This document shows, piece after piece, positions 1 through 7,225 of a stretch of 64,000 bases of DNA. Location of the stretch: NCBI RefSeq assembly GCF_900129035.1, contig NZ_FQTW01000006.1:62001-126000 (forward strand). Direction: 5' to 3'. Below the pieces are notes generated by a model. That model saw nothing but the letters and a program-made list of their open reading frames with translations. It searched no databases and was not told the DNA's origin. Position numbers and translations under genes: made by a program. Origin of the DNA: Psychroflexus salarius. GTDB taxonomy: Bacteria; Bacteroidota; Bacteroidia; Flavobacteriales; Flavobacteriaceae. Within the stretch, counting starts at the first letter, position 1. Each line of letters opens with the position of its first letter.

Positions 1-1
1 G

Positions 2-325
2 GAAACAGAAACGATTTATAATCAACCTAAAAACAAGTATTGCGCATCACTTTTTGGTGAGGTAAATACAATAATTCCAGAGGCATTTCAACTTAAGCAC
101 GAGTTTAAAACTGATGAGCTAATTATATATCCTAACGAAATTATTATTTCGCCTAAAACAAATTTTACTGCTGAAGTGACCGATTGCTTATTTAAAGGAA
201 ATCACTATAAGATTTACATCAAACACAAACAATTCAACTTAGTAATGCAACATCATTGCAAAGTTGAAGCAAAGACGATTAATTTCAGTATAGATGTAAA
301 AGCCATCAAAAAACGTTTAAACTAA
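2..325 (+). CDS. ABC transporter ATP-binding protein, C-terminal part (partial)
   Basis: The reading frame is open from the left edge of the window and stops at 323-325, giving about 107 C-terminal residues; the ATPase core lies outside. The first residues, ETIYNQPKNKYCASLFGEVN, match the linker found after the nucleotide-binding domain of Fe3+/spermidine/sulfate-type importer ATPases, where a phrase such as (I/L)Y..P...FVA.F.GE.N precedes a TOBE-like regulatory domain. The remainder is beta-rich and consistent with that small domain. The substrate cannot be judged from this tail. The stop codon overlaps the 3' end of the convergent lipoprotein gene by four bases. Confidence 0.7.
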   Translation, partial: ETETIYNQPKNKYCASLFGEVNTIIPEAFQLKHEFKTDELIIYPNEIIISPKTNFTAEVTDCLFKGNHYKIYIKHKQFNLVMQHHCKVEAKTINFSIDVKAIKKRLN

Positions 326-753
326 TTAAAAATATTTAAAACATCGCCACCTTGATTAATCCGATAAGCATATAATGGATACTTCAAATTTTCACCGCTA
401 AGCGGCTGACCTGTAACTAAACTATAAACATTCTGCGAACTACAATTAGATTCAGCTTCTAAACCATTAATCTCTAGGCGAGAGCAATCTTGCGGTAAAA
501 TGTTAGGGTCGGCAGCATCCCAAGCTAAAAATCCGCTTCCTGTATTAACAACTATTACGCCTAAATTACCTTGGTTAGAAACATACATGGCATTTCCCGG
601 AAAATTAAGTTGATTAAATTGTGGTAAATTTAAACTTACCTGGATATTAACATTAATTTCAAGTAAATTGGGATTACGGTTTTGTCTTTCTTCACTTTCA
701 CAAGCTGTAAGTAAAACAAAACTAAATAGAAAAAGCAAAAACGACTTGACCAT
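322..753 (-). CDS. Lipoprotein with degenerate Rieske-like C-terminus
   Basis: This 143-residue protein begins with a lipoprotein signal peptide whose lipobox ends LLTAC with Cys18, so it should be a lipidated envelope protein. I chose the ATG at 753 because the longer frame begins with a TTG only three codons upstream. The C-terminal half (AWDAADPNIL, then YSLVTGQPLSG and YPLYAYRI) has the layout of a Rieske [2Fe-2S] domain, in which the second cluster loop is followed by a G-P-L-x-x-Y motif, but the paired Cys-x-His ligands are not present. The fold assignment is therefore an inference from pattern, and the protein probably does not bind a cluster. It lies divergent from greA, and no specific function can be assigned. 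Confidence 0.65.
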   Translation of the reverse strand: MVKSFLLFLFSFVLLTACESEERQNRNPNLLEINVNIQVSLNLPQFNQLNFPGNAMYVSNQGNLGVIVVNTGSGFLAWDAADPNILPQDCSRLEINGLEAESNCSSQNVYSLVTGQPLSGENLKYPLYAYRINQGGDVLNIFN

Positions 754-769
754 AATATTCAAACATTAA

Positions 770-800
770 TTGATTTGAAACTGTAAATTTATTACATTTG
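770..800 (+). promoter_or_regulatory. Bacteroidota-type promoter of greA
   Basis: A TTG at 770-772 is followed, 20 bases later, by TACATTTG at 793-800. This matches the Bacteroidota sigma-A consensus (TTG near -33, TAnnTTTG near -7). The predicted start of transcription lies about 50 bases upstream of the greA ATG. Confidence 0.5.
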
Positions 801-855
801 TAAGATAGAATCTCATTTATTGGGGTTCTTTTTTTGTTATATAAACCTAATAGTT

Positions 856-1332
856 ATGAGTAAAGTATCATATTATACTGAAGAAGGACTTAAAAAGTTA
901 AAAGCAGAATTAGACCAACTAAGAGATGTTGAACGACCTAAAGCTTCACAAGCTATTGCTGACGCGAGAGATAAAGGTGATTTAAGTGAAAATGCCGAGT
1001 ATGATGCTGCAAAAGAAGCTCAAGGAATGCTAGAAATGCGCATCTCTAAACTTGAAGAAGTTGTTGCTAATGCACGTGTGATAGACGAGTCTCAATTAGA
1101 CACTTCAAAAGTACTTATTCACAGTTCGGTAGAGCTTAAAAACATGAAAACGGGGCAAAAAATGGCCTATAAATTGGTAGCACAAAGTGAAGCTGATTTA
1201 AAATCAGGTAAAATTTCAGTTGACTCACCTATCGGCAAAGGGCTTTTAGGCAAAAAAGCGGGTGATAAAGCCGATATTGAAGTTCCAAATGGCCATATTA
1301 CCTTTGAAATCTTAGACGTTAGTCGGGATTAA
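856..1332 (+). CDS. greA: Transcription elongation factor GreA
   Basis: The 158-residue product has the usual length for GreA/GreB factors, which enter the secondary channel of RNA polymerase and stimulate cleavage of backtracked transcripts. The N-terminal antiparallel coiled coil starts YYTEEGLKKLKAELDQL, and the tip carries the conserved acidic phrase GDLSENAEYDAAKEAQ, whose Asp and Glu coordinate the catalytic Mg2+. The C-terminal FKBP-like domain includes SPIGKGLLGKKAGD. I chose the ATG at 856 rather than an upstream GTG-type extension because MSKVSYYTEEG is the standard family start and the recognisable promoter lies just upstream. The stop overlaps the end of a convergent lipoprotein gene by four bases. 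Confidence 0.97.
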   Translation: MSKVSYYTEEGLKKLKAELDQLRDVERPKASQAIADARDKGDLSENAEYDAAKEAQGMLEMRISKLEEVVANARVIDESQLDTSKVLIHSSVELKNMKTGQKMAYKLVAQSEADLKSGKISVDSPIGKGLLGKKAGDKADIEVPNGHITFEILDVSRD

Positions 1333-2078
1333 TCATTAATTATAAGTTCACCTGTGTAGAAGCTTTCTACCTCAGCAAAATCAGGAACTTGATTAAGTAT
1401 AATATTTCCACTGGAGCGAATTTCACCACTTATTGAATTTGTTGTTCCCAAATATGAGTGATTACTTGATCTGTAAAATAAGTTTATTGACTCTGAGGTT
1501 AGTTCTTTTGCATTAACAGCACTTATCCCACTATAAATTTGTAAATTAAGTTGCTCTACTTCACCGCTTAAATTAAACTGGCTTACCCCAGTTGAAATAA
1601 TGGTAGTTGAGTGGTTATTTATAAGCAAATCAAAACTACCTAAGCCAAAGTTGCTAAGTTCTTGGTTAGTGTCTGAAATTAGTTTTAAACTATTTAGATT
1701 TAAGGTGTCCCTAGAATACACAGTGTAAGCACTATTATTGTAAATAGTCGTTAATTGTTTAAGATATAATTTAAGACGAACTTTGGGCGCTTGGCTTGTT
1801 GAAATGCATGAATTCTGAAGTGAAATCTCGAGCTTAGTGTTATCTTGATTAACGTGAAATGTGCCATTTTTAGCACTAAAAGCTTCAGTTATAATAAGGT
1901 TTTCAGTTGAAGGAATAAGTTCTACCTCTAAAAACTCACCCACCACTAAAGTATCAAAATCTGATATAACATAGTTTTTTGATTCAGTAGTATTTGTTTC
2001 AAAACACTGAGATATGGTGTCGTTTTGGCAAGAAATCAAAAATAATAAGCCAACTAAAACTGCTAAAGTTTGTTTCAT
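1329..2078 (-). CDS. DUF2807 (GIN-domain) lipoprotein
   Basis: The 249-residue protein starts with a lipoprotein signal peptide (lipobox LISC, Cys17). The mature part resembles the head GIN domain of putative auto-transporter adhesins (DUF2807), a right-handed beta-helix family common in Bacteroidota: it is rich in short strands with repeated Asn, Ser, Leu and Ile, and contains typical stretches such as FDTLVVGEFLEVELIPS near residue 40 and a long region of projected-norm repeats ending in a strand-rich tail. Its molecular role is unknown. It is the last gene of the minus-strand arsenosugar operon, and its start overlaps the end of the broken PagL-like gene by four bases (ATGA-type coupling), so it was probably translated together with it. 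Confidence 0.75.
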   Translation of the reverse strand: MKQTLAVLVGLLFLISCQNDTISQCFETNTTESKNYVISDFDTLVVGEFLEVELIPSTENLIITEAFSAKNGTFHVNQDNTKLEISLQNSCISTSQAPKVRLKLYLKQLTTIYNNSAYTVYSRDTLNLNSLKLISDTNQELSNFGLGSFDLLINNHSTTIISTGVSQFNLSGEVEQLNLQIYSGISAVNAKELTSESINLFYRSSNHSYLGTTNSISGEIRSSGNIILNQVPDFAEVESFYTGELIIND

Positions 2079-3181
2079 AATTTAAATCCTATACCAACTT
2101 CTAAACCTTCTGCTTTTGCATAATGAGATTTTAATAAGATAGAAGCATAAATGTGTTTACTCATCATATATTGAATTCCGATTCTAGTGTAAATTCTATC
2201 TAGATATTTGGTTGGATAATAAAGGTAATACCCTAATTGTGAAACTAATTTCAAATGGCCTAAATGAAATTTATGCCCAGCAAAAATCCCGATTCTTTTC
2301 CAATCAGCATTTGGGTCAACAGCTTCTTCTGGGTAAGCAGAAGCCATAAATTGGTTATATTCTTTTGCAGCTTAACTCAAAAATAAATCACTTCCTAACT
2401 GAACTGAACTCACAAAACTTAATTTTTTTTCTGTTAAGGCTGTTAATGTAAAAAACGGATAAGGTTTAGTATTTAAAATTTCAAGATCGTTAAGGCCGCT
2501 AGCTACTATAAAGTGAAATTGAAACGGTCTGTTAACATCTGGTTTAACTGTGATATTTGGCTTTTGATCTAAGCGATTATTTTTAACAAAACTATTATTT
2601 AAATTATAAGATACACCAAATTGAAGACCATAATGATTGGTTCCAGAATTAGGTGATTTAATCTTTGCATTAGAAAAGTGCTGAAAAAAAAGGCCAAAGT
2701 CAAAATGCAATCGCTTATTAAAATCAGGCGTTAATCTATAATTAAGTTCAAACAAAATATTTGCAAGAATAGAGCTTCCGTAAGCTATGTTTTTAGGATT
2801 TTTATTAGCATCAAAACGCTTATTTGTAAACCCAAGACCCAAGCCAGTTGTTAGATATACTCGTCTTTTTAAAAAAAAGAATTTATAAAATCCACTCAAA
2901 CTGTAAACTTCTCCAAGTGCTGGAGAACCCATATCTTGGTAATTTAAAATTAACCCATAATTCGGGTAATTATAGTATGGATGCCATGCTTTTTCTCCGT
3001 TAGTATGAGTTTCTAAAATGGCTGAAATTCCTTTAATTCGATAATTAGCTAAATGAGAAACCTCGTTTTTATGAATAAGGAGTTCGGCGAAATTTTGTTT
3101 AACGCCAAAATAGATATTTTTATTTTGACAAAAAGCGTATGAACAAGTGATTAATACAATAAAAAATAAACACTTGTTCAT
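2075..3181 (-). pseudogene. PagL-like acyloxyacyl hydrolase (lipid A deacylase), interrupted by an in-frame stop
   Basis: Two frames on the minus strand, 3181-2372 and 2347-2075, are one gene in the same phase. They are separated only by a TAA at 2374-2372 followed by eight sense codons (AAKEYNQF) that lead directly into the second part. The first part has a signal peptide (start ATG at 3181; an upstream TTG extension is unlikely) and an outer-membrane beta-barrel with the PagL catalytic phrase HFSNAKIKSPNSGTNHYG, containing the His-x-Ser pair. The second part has the C-terminal strands, ending VGIGFKL. Intact flavobacterial homologues run continuously through this point. PagL enzymes remove a 3-O-acyl chain from lipid A at the outer membrane. 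Here the product would lack its last strands unless the stop is read through or is a sequencing error; one C-to-T change in a CAA codon would explain it. Confidence 0.8.
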
Positions 3182-3212
3182 AACCAAAGAATGATTAAAA
3201 AACTAAAAATAC

Positions 3213-4028
3213 TTAGACTTCAAGTTTTCCTATTAACTGTTTAAACAAAGTAATCATATGAGGTTCAGCTTTAGCGGCTGTCTCAATAATAGCTTCAACA
3301 TCAACAGGCTTTAGGTGGTCAGGATCACACTCATCTGTTAAAACTGACACTGCAATAACTGGTAGTTTTAAGTGATTGGCTACAATTATTTCAGGAACCG
3401 TACTCATGCCCACGGCATCAGCCCCGATAATTTTCAAATAACGATATTCAGCACGTGTTTCTAGTTGAGGTCCCATAACTGAAGCATAAACACCTTTATG
3501 TAAAGTAATGTTATTTTCTTGAGCAATGGCTTCAACTTTTTTACTCATTTTAGGGTCGTAAGGGCAGCTCATATCAACAAAACGATCGCCAGTTTTAGAT
3601 ACACCTTTAAATGCTAATGGAGAACCACCAAGTAAATTTATGTGATCATCAATCAACATGATTTCACCTTTTTTAAAGTCTAAATTAATAGCGCCAGCTG
3701 CATTAGAAACCAAAAGTTTTTTGATGCCAAGTCGGTGCATAATTCTTACAGGATAAGTGACATCTAAAAAGTCGTAACCTTCATAAAGGTGAAAGCGTCC
3801 TTGCATCACCACTACTTTTTTACCACTTAATTGACCGTAAATTAATTTACCCTTATGAAACTCTACGGTTGCCGTTGGAAAATGTGGAATATGATTATAG
3901 CTTACTTCAGCTAATACTTCAACTTCATCTAAAAGTTTTCCTAATCCTGTTCCAAGAATAATACCAACTTCAGGAGATTCAAAGCCTTTATCTTTCAGAA
4001 ATTCTACAGTTTGTTCTATATAACTCAT
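3213..4028 (-). CDS. Purine nucleoside phosphorylase (trimeric PNP-I family)
   Basis: At 271 residues this is full length for the trimeric class that splits purine nucleosides with phosphate into base plus (deoxy)ribose 1-phosphate. Visible motifs in order are the phosphate loop GIILGTGLGKL, the catalytic stretch VVMQGRFHLYEGY, VSNAAGAIN, MGPQLETRAEYR and GADAVGMSTVPEIIVANH. The purine-recognition segment reads SVLTDECD: Asp232 stands where human PNP has Asn243. Substitution of that Asn by Asp is known to shift preference from 6-oxopurines to adenosine, so a 6-aminopurine substrate is plausible. The start codon overlaps the glycosyltransferase stop (ATGA). Its place in the arsenosugar operon suggests action on the 5'-deoxyadenosyl arsenical; a housekeeping salvage role is the alternative. 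Confidence 0.92.
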   Translation of the reverse strand: MSYIEQTVEFLKDKGFESPEVGIILGTGLGKLLDEVEVLAEVSYNHIPHFPTATVEFHKGKLIYGQLSGKKVVVMQGRFHLYEGYDFLDVTYPVRIMHRLGIKKLLVSNAAGAINLDFKKGEIMLIDDHINLLGGSPLAFKGVSKTGDRFVDMSCPYDPKMSKKVEAIAQENNITLHKGVYASVMGPQLETRAEYRYLKIIGADAVGMSTVPEIIVANHLKLPVIAVSVLTDECDPDHLKPVDVEAIIETAAKAEPHMITLFKQLIGKLEV

Positions 4029-4636
4029 TGGTAGGTTTTAATAATTTCTTCAAAAATAGGAATGCCAGCGATGTCCTCATAATAATCAACGTCATTTTTT
4101 GGCGATAATTGTTTTAATTTTAGCGTTGACAAATCTCTTAATGTACTTTCAAAAACAGTATCGGTTCCCCAAGATTTAGCTTCAAAAACAGACTTATGTA
4201 AAGCATTCATCCCTAACAAATAATAACCGCCATCAGTCGCAGGACCAATTACAGCATCGTGATTTTTAAGCGCTTCAAAAGCTCGTGTTAAATCTTCTGG
4301 TTGTAAATCATATAAATCTGAGCCTATAATAACAATGTGTTTGTAGTTATTTTTAAAGCCCTGCTCAAAAGCAAACTTCATTTTTTCGCCTAAGTCGCCT
4401 TCAGGTTGAATTTGTTTTTCGAAAATAGAATTTTCCCAACAATCATCATCAACAATTGCTTTAGTGTACCACACTTGTTTTTGGGCTTTAACATCAGCTG
4501 AAGTTTTTGCGGTATGTTGAACCAAATGTTTATAAATTTCAAGCGCTGCTTTGTCTCCAACAGTTTTAGCTAAACGTGTTTTGCAATGACCTAATTCAGG
4601 TTTACGTGTAAATATGACTAGTAAATTATCGTGCAT
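4025..4636 (-). CDS. TIGR04282-type glycosyltransferase of the arsenosugar cluster (DUF2064)
   Basis: The 203-residue protein belongs to the family annotated as arsenosugar biosynthesis glycosyltransferase. It has a nucleotide-diphospho-sugar transferase fold: the N-terminal FTRKPELGHCKTRLA resembles the nucleotide-binding start of GT-A enzymes, a metal-binding-like GSDLYDL follows near residue 98, and ATDGGYYLLGM is the family hallmark. The chosen ATG at 4636 shares one base with the stop of the rhodanese gene (TAATG), which supports it over a 14-codon upstream extension. It sits between the rhodanese and the nucleoside phosphorylase with overlaps on both sides, so translation is probably coupled. 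The sugar acceptor and donor are not known from sequence; assembly of the glycoside part of an arsenosugar is inferred from context. Confidence 0.82.
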   Translation of the reverse strand: MHDNLLVIFTRKPELGHCKTRLAKTVGDKAALEIYKHLVQHTAKTSADVKAQKQVWYTKAIVDDDCWENSIFEKQIQPEGDLGEKMKFAFEQGFKNNYKHIVIIGSDLYDLQPEDLTRAFEALKNHDAVIGPATDGGYYLLGMNALHKSVFEAKSWGTDTVFESTLRDLSTLKLKQLSPKNDVDYYEDIAGIPIFEEIIKTYQ

Positions 4637-5130
4637 TAATGATAAGATTTTTCTGCATTGATTAGAAACATACCCCAAAATTTGTTGTAAGGATGAACTT
4701 TTTTAGTCGCAGTACCAGATAAATTGTAAACTTTAAAGCCTTTATTAAACCATTTAAATAAACCACCATAAAGATTTTTTACGTTTAAGAAACCTGCTTG
4801 TTGCAACTGCTCACCAACTTCTTCAGAACGCACTCCAATAGAACAATATACAATAATTTCAGAAGTTTTGCTCAAGTGCTTTACTGTATTTAAATTAAAT
4901 TCATCATACCCAACCCAAACAGCATTTTTTAGGTGACTTACATCAAATTCAGCCTTGCTTCTTGTGTCTAGTAAAACTAAATTTTCTTTCGATTGAAGTT
5001 CGCGATTAAGCATTTCTACATTTATATACGCTACACTATTAGAATTGTATTGATTAATAGCATCTTCAATACTATTTTGACCAAAAGAAAAACTTAGACC
5101 ACTTAAAAATACTATTAATAATCGCTTCAT
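4636..5130 (-). CDS. Rhodanese-like domain protein, exported
   Basis: The 164-residue protein begins with a signal peptide (MKRLLIVFLSGLSFSFGQN), so it is probably periplasmic. A single rhodanese domain follows: LVLLDTRSKAEFDVSHLKNA is the first conserved region, and the active-site loop CSIGVRSEE provides the catalytic cysteine and arginine. Rhodaneses transfer sulfane sulfur, and some reduce arsenate. The next stretch, LYGGLFKWFNKG, is the typical C-terminal CH2-like motif. The ATG at 5130 is preferred to a GTG four codons upstream because it gives a clean signal peptide. It lies 15 bases after arsS and overlaps the glycosyltransferase by one base. Rhodanese genes are common partners of arsS, but its exact job in that pathway is not established. 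Confidence 0.85.
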   Translation of the reverse strand: MKRLLIVFLSGLSFSFGQNSIEDAINQYNSNSVAYINVEMLNRELQSKENLVLLDTRSKAEFDVSHLKNAVWVGYDEFNLNTVKHLSKTSEIIVYCSIGVRSEEVGEQLQQAGFLNVKNLYGGLFKWFNKGFKVYNLSGTATKKVHPYNKFWGMFLINAEKSYH

Positions 5131-5145
5131 TCTATCAATCACTTA

Positions 5146-6210
5146 TTATACAGTTGTCCCTTGGCAGCTGCTTCCTGCACCAGCAGTACAGCCATAACAA
5201 TGCTGTGAAATTTTAATATTTCTGTTTTCTAGAGCAGCTTCATCAAAGTTCTTAATGTGGTTTGACGAACTATCAACTTTCATACATAACATTTGGTTAA
5301 AATCACAATCGTACAACCAGCCATCCCAACTTACAGATAAGGTATTTCTGCACATCACATTTTCTACAGCAAGTGGATTGTAAGCTTCAACCAAAGTAGT
5401 CATGTAATCTTCATAATTATCTGAGGCAATTAAAAAATCTAAAAAACGTGAAATCGGCAAATTGGTAATCGCCATTAAATGATGAAAATGAATATCAAAA
5501 TCTTCTTTCAGTGCTTGCTTAAAGTCTCGCTCTAAATCGCTTTGATTCGATGGCATAAATGCACCTGAAGGATTGTAAACTAAATCGAGTTTTAAATTAC
5601 TTTCAGGCATGCCATAACCTATATTGTTTAAAGATTTTAAGGCTTCAATAGATTTATTAAAAACACCTTCGCCACGCTGTTTATCTGTTTTACCGCGTGT
5701 CCAGTGTGGTAATGATGACACGACATGAATGTTGTGCTTCTTAAAAAACTCAGGCAAATCATAATATTTTTTATTAGCCCGAATTATGGTAAGGTTAGAC
5801 CTCACAATAAAATCTTTAATACCAACTTTAGCTGCTTCTTCAACAAACCATCTAAAATTAGGATTCATCTCAGGTGCACCACCAGTCAAATCTAATGTAT
5901 GTGCGCCACTATTTTTAATGACGTTTAAGCAATCAATCATCGTTTCTTTGGTCATGATTTCTTGACGATCTGGACCAGCGTCAACATGACAATGAGAACA
6001 AACTTGATTACACATGTAACCAAGGTTTATTTGAAGAATTTCAAGCTTTTTGGGTTTCAATTTTTCATAACCTGAGTTGGCAATTTTGGCTTGAAATGTT
6101 GGCAATTCACCCGTTTTAAAAACACCATTAGAAAGGTGCTCAAGTTGATTTTCAGCTTTAGCTAATAAACTTTTACGATGGTGAAGAGACTTGATTTTAA
6201 GTTTTGGCAT
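5146..6210 (-). CDS. arsS: Arsenosugar biosynthesis radical SAM protein ArsS
   Basis: ArsS uses a [4Fe-4S] cluster and S-adenosylmethionine to attach a 5'-deoxyadenosyl group to dimethylarsenic, giving the nucleoside precursor of arsenosugars. The 354-residue length fits. The cluster motif is GYMCNQVCSHCH, with Cys67, Cys71 and Cys74, followed by HVDAGPDR and LDLTGGAPEMNP, both typical of the family. The auxiliary C-terminal region ends HCYGCTAGAGSSC: Cys338 and Cys341 form a CxxC pair, and Cys349 occupies the position where many homologues carry selenocysteine, so this is the cysteine form. It is 19 bases downstream of the AhpD-like gene, in one operon with rhodanese, glycosyltransferase and phosphorylase. 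The arsM methyltransferase expected to supply the substrate is not in this window. Confidence 0.93.
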   Translation of the reverse strand: MPKLKIKSLHHRKSLLAKAENQLEHLSNGVFKTGELPTFQAKIANSGYEKLKPKKLEILQINLGYMCNQVCSHCHVDAGPDRQEIMTKETMIDCLNVIKNSGAHTLDLTGGAPEMNPNFRWFVEEAAKVGIKDFIVRSNLTIIRANKKYYDLPEFFKKHNIHVVSSLPHWTRGKTDKQRGEGVFNKSIEALKSLNNIGYGMPESNLKLDLVYNPSGAFMPSNQSDLERDFKQALKEDFDIHFHHLMAITNLPISRFLDFLIASDNYEDYMTTLVEAYNPLAVENVMCRNTLSVSWDGWLYDCDFNQMLCMKVDSSSNHIKNFDEAALENRNIKISQHCYGCTAGAGSSCQGTTV

Positions 6211-6229
6211 AAGAAAATGTTTAAACTAT

Positions 6230-6565
6230 TTAACCGTCTAACTTATTAACTTTTTTCATCATCATTGTACTATGCACTAGAGCTGCACCACTTTTGATAG
6301 CTGCACCCACATGAACAGCTTCCATCATTTCTTCTCGAGTTACGCCACGTTGCAAACCATCTTGTGTGTAAGCGTCAATACAATATGGGCATTGTTCAGT
6401 GTGGGCAACCGCAAGTGCAATGAGCGATTTTTCACGAGCGGTTAAATTACCTTCTTCAAAAACGCTCGTGTAATAATCAAAAAATTTGTCACCGAGCTCT
6501 TTTTGAAATTCAGTAATCGAACCAAACTTTTTTAAATCTTTAGGGTCGTAATAAGAATTATTCAT
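6230..6565 (-). CDS. Arsenosugar-associated AhpD/carboxymuconolactone decarboxylase-like protein
   Basis: This 111-residue protein is a single AhpD-like (carboxymuconolactone decarboxylase) domain. The redox motif EQCPYCIDAY supplies a CxxC pair, followed by the helix GVTREEMMEAVHVGAAIKSGAALVHS and the terminal MMMKK segment. AhpD-like proteins use the CxxC thiols in peroxidase or disulfide exchange reactions. A subfamily with exactly this compact size is found next to arsS and is named an arsenosugar biosynthesis-associated peroxidase-like protein. It is the first gene of the minus-strand operon, and the nearest upstream gene on this strand ends about 100 bases away. A role in handling thiol-bound arsenic intermediates is an inference. 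Confidence 0.85.
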   Translation of the reverse strand: MNNSYYDPKDLKKFGSITEFQKELGDKFFDYYTSVFEEGNLTAREKSLIALAVAHTEQCPYCIDAYTQDGLQRGVTREEMMEAVHVGAAIKSGAALVHSTMMMKKVNKLDG

Positions 6566-6668
6566 TTGTAGAAATTTTAGTTTATAATACTTACGAAATA
6601 TGAATGTAGGTTGGTTTGTTTTAAAAACAAATCAATTGTGAAATTTTTTAAGAAATTATAATTGAAAT

Positions 6669-7034
6669 TTAACGTCCTGGCCTAAAGACAAGCGCATTTG
6701 GAAAAAACTCTCTAATTTCTAAATAAGCACGATCAGCTTCTAATCTAGTTTTAAAATTGCCCACCCAAAATTTATAATTAGGAGCTTCGTAATGAATAAA
6801 TCCTTTATAATCTAATTCAGAATCCATGTAGTTATTTTCTGTAACTTGTGCGGCATCAAGTGAACCTGAAAAAAGCTGAATTCTATAAGTTGATTTCAAT
6901 TGATAACTCTTAACCAATTCGGCTTTTAAGTTAAGTAAGTCTTCGGTTAACTTCAATTTTTCACCTTCAATTTTATGCTGAGAAAAACAGAAATTAAAAC
7001 CTATTAGAACAATTGTAAGCAACTTAAATTTCAT
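6669..7034 (-). CDS. SPOR-domain protein, exported
   Basis: The 121-residue product has a signal peptide (MKFKLLTIVLIGFNFCFSQ) and then a SPOR domain from about residue 45 to the end: YRIQLFSGSLDAAQ, FIHYEAPNYKFWVGNFKTRLEA and LEIREFFPNALVF follow the beta-alpha-beta-beta pattern of the family. SPOR domains bind denuded peptidoglycan glycan strands, so the protein is likely periplasmic and septum- or wall-associated. I start it at the ATG at 7034, since the longer frame begins with TTG directly before it. It is transcribed divergently from the act operon. Flavobacteria commonly keep a SPOR gene in this place, but its specific role is unknown. Confidence 0.85.
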   Translation of the reverse strand: MKFKLLTIVLIGFNFCFSQHKIEGEKLKLTEDLLNLKAELVKSYQLKSTYRIQLFSGSLDAAQVTENNYMDSELDYKGFIHYEAPNYKFWVGNFKTRLEADRAYLEIREFFPNALVFRPGR

Positions 7035-7142
7035 CAAACCAATTTTTCAGCTAAATTAAACAATTGATGTTGTTATTTATTTAGAAAGATTATAAATTAT
7101 GATTTAACAAATGTCAGTATTCCATAAATGATTGCTAAGTCT

Positions 7143-7150
7143 TACTTTTG
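7143..7150 (+). promoter_or_regulatory. -7 promoter element of the act-cox operon
   Basis: TACTTTTG matches the Bacteroidota -7 consensus TAnnTTTG and lies 75 bases upstream of actA, leaving a leader of about 70 bases. No clear TTG was found at the expected -33 distance, so the call rests on the -7 box and the position. Confidence 0.4.
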
Positions 7151-7225
7151 TAATCAATTTGAGCAGGATTATTTTAACAATTTTTAAGAATTAAAACTGC
7201 TTTAAACGTAGATAACATCAACACT

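Noticed and set aside
5146-5190. Selenocysteine at the end of ArsS
   Set aside because: The codon at the Sec position is an ordinary cysteine codon and the frame has no internal TGA, so this is the Cys form.
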